NCBI GenBank assembly: GCA_937127205.1 | Contig: CAKZLS010000093.1 | Span: forward strand, 1-6,883 | DNA length: 6,883 nucleotides | From: an uncultured Rhodospirillales bacterium | GTDB taxonomy: Bacteria > Pseudomonadota > Alphaproteobacteria > Rhodospirillales > Defluviicoccaceae | Direction: 5' to 3' | Shown: positions 6,125 to 6,883 of the stretch, piece after piece | Position numbering within the stretch: position 1 is the first letter of the stretch | Layout: each line of letters starts with the position of its first letter | The notes under the pieces: model-generated | Databases searched by the model: none | What the model was told of the DNA's origin: nothing | What the model saw: only the letters and a program-made list of their open reading frames with translations | Made by a program: the position numbers and the translations under genes

Positions 6125-6571
6125 ATGCCGCTGGCGGAGCTTCTCTACAGTGTGTTGGGGACCGGGGCCGGACTGGTCGCGTCGGGGGCGGTGGGCGAGT
6201 TCGCCAAGGGGGCTGGCAAGACCGCCTTCGAGGCGCTGAAGAGCCGGCTCACGACGCAGCACGAGATGACGTCGCTGCCGCTCTTGGAGGACGCGGCGAA
6301 GAACCCGGCATTCGAGCCGGCGATCAAGGCGGAGCTGGCGAAGCCGGAGATCGCCGAGGATGCGGAGCTGCTGGCGCTCGCCGAGACCTTGCGGGAGGCG
6401 ATCGCGGCGCTGCCGGCGGAGACGCAGGCGCGCTATGCGGTGAACATCGACGAGATCCGCTCGGGCGGGGCGCTGTTGTTCGACGCGGTCGAGGGGGTCA
6501 AGGCGAAGACGGCGACCTCCGAGAGCGACATGACCTTCAAGAACGTCAAGGCGCCGCCGGGAAAAACCTAG
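6125..6571 (+). CDS. Unknown 148-residue protein; possibly the N-terminal part of a longer frameshifted protein
   Basis: The gene starts behind AGGAGGT. Residues 4-22 form a hydrophobic Gly/Ala-rich helix (LLYSVLGTGAGLVASGAVG) that may insert in or lie on a membrane. Residues 30-100 are Ala/Glu/Leu-rich helices. From about 104 the sequence turns into short strand-like segments (YAVNIDEIRSGGALLFDAVEG, SESDMTFKNVKAPPGK). This order, a small helical domain followed by a Gly/Asp-rich strand linker, resembles N-terminal adaptor modules found in front of larger multidomain proteins such as effector-associated domains of conflict systems. That is a resemblance I infer, not a family assignment. The protein ends abruptly at PPGKT, where a slippery heptamer and hairpin occur and an open frame carries on at -1. 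The dyad array lies about 140 bp upstream and could control it. Confidence 0.7.
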   Translation: MPLAELLYSVLGTGAGLVASGAVGEFAKGAGKTAFEALKSRLTTQHEMTSLPLLEDAAKNPAFEPAIKAELAKPEIAEDAELLALAETLREAIAALPAETQARYAVNIDEIRSGGALLFDAVEGVKAKTATSESDMTFKNVKAPPGKT

Positions 6572-6601
6572 GCGGCGCGGGGCAAGCCGAAGCCGCGCCG
6601 C
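6559..6601 (+). promoter_or_regulatory. Candidate programmed -1 ribosomal frameshift signal
   Basis: In the reading phase of the 6125 gene the sequence is G GGA AAA (6559-6565), a canonical X XXY YYZ slippery heptamer. It is followed by a 6-nt spacer (6566-6571) that contains the in-frame TAG stop. A stem of nine G/C pairs follows, GCGGCGCGG (6572-6580) with CCGCGCCGC (6593-6601), around a 12-nt loop. Slippery heptamer, 5-9-nt spacer and stable stem-loop is the classic arrangement. A slip to -1 enters a frame open to the window edge. The alternative is a one-base loss in the run of five A's, by mutation or sequencing error. Confidence 0.5.
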
Positions 6602-6882
6602 AGTTCTCGGGCGATTTTCGAGCTGGGCGCGACCAGCACTTCCATGTCCAGCAGGCACCGGTGATCGACGTTGGCCTCGTGGTCGCGATCGCCGAGCAGC
6701 AGGGCTTTCTCTCGCCCGAGAAGGCCAAGGCGCTGGAGGAGCAGGTCGCGCGCACGCAGGCCGATCTGGAGCGGATTCGCGCAGCCGATCCGGACTGGCG
6801 CGGCGAGGTCGATGCGGCCATCGAGGCCTTCAATCGCAGTGACATTGGCGCGGCCAAGGCCGCCTTTGCGCGGATCGACCCG
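6568..6882 (+). CDS. Downstream -1 frame, open to the window edge; likely C-terminal continuation of the 6125 protein
   Basis: This frame has no stop from 6568 to the end of the window, 105 codons, and reads like protein: GDFRAGRDQHFHVQQAP (the strand-linker style seen at the end of the 6125 product), then VIDVGLVVAIAEQQGFLSPE and an Ala/Glu-rich helical segment with a heptad-like EEQVARTQADLERIRA. It ends in DAAIEAFNRSDIGAAKAAFA, which resembles the helix pair of a tetratricopeptide repeat. No ATG with a ribosome binding site starts it; the GTG at 6661 has none either. Joined by a -1 slip after Lys147, the product would have at least 253 residues. The rest of the gene lies beyond the window. 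Confidence 0.55.
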
Positions 6883-6883
6883 C

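Noticed and set aside
5940..6239. Plus-strand open frame of 99 codons overlapping the start of the 6125 gene
   Set aside because: It begins inside a palindromic site, is basic and Arg/Ser-rich, has no ribosome binding site, and competes with the well-supported 6125 frame.

Overview
The window looks like accessory DNA from a GC-rich alphaproteobacterium. The molybdo-flavoenzyme genes suggest Rhodobacterales-, Sphingomonadales- or Rhizobiales-like hosts, but the sequence does not fix the genus. Two different insertion-sequence remnants, a gene that lost its 5' end, and two arrays of regularly spaced repeats all suggest a plasmid or genomic-island segment assembled in pieces.

Layout: (1) 1-118, minus strand: the first 39 codons of an IS256 (Mutator) family transposase that runs off the left edge, with its upstream non-coding DNA and an inverted repeat at 131-170. 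(2) 402-4276, plus strand: a compact three-gene operon for a periplasmic aldehyde oxidoreductase of the PaoABC (YagTSR) type. It comprises a Tat-exported protein with two [2Fe-2S] clusters, an FAD subunit with the extra four-cysteine [4Fe-4S] insertion, and a large molybdenum-cofactor subunit with the catalytic Glu. Spacings of 3 nt and a TAATG overlap indicate translational coupling. The maturation factor gene paoD does not follow. (3) 4277-4967: the left part of an IS5-type element that begins exactly at the paoC stop codon. Its transposase is broken by a 62-bp hairpin-rich insertion and then truncated. (4) 4961-5473: the 3' part of an unknown Pro/Ala/Glu-rich membrane-anchored protein whose start was lost at the IS junction. 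(5) 5474-6124: a 651-bp non-coding region with a possible terminator, an array of 20-21-bp direct repeats built on GGGTTCGTTCG, and five dyad-symmetric sites about 31 bp apart. It resembles an iteron-type replication origin or a multi-site operator. (6) 6125 to the right edge: a gene of unknown function with a very good ribosome binding site. It stops after 148 codons, but the reading continues one frame back to the end of the window.

How the parts work together: PaoA, PaoB and PaoC would form one enzyme that moves electrons from aldehyde oxidation at the Mo site through the Fe-S clusters and FAD, and it would be exported as a folded complex on the Tat signal of PaoA. The IS copies probably delivered or bounded this operon. 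The right-hand part is functionally separate. Its most interesting point is position 6559-6601: a GGGAAAA heptamer, a 6-nt spacer holding the stop codon, and a 9-bp all-G/C stem-loop. This is the layout of a programmed -1 ribosomal frameshift, and it would join the 148-residue protein to the downstream frame.
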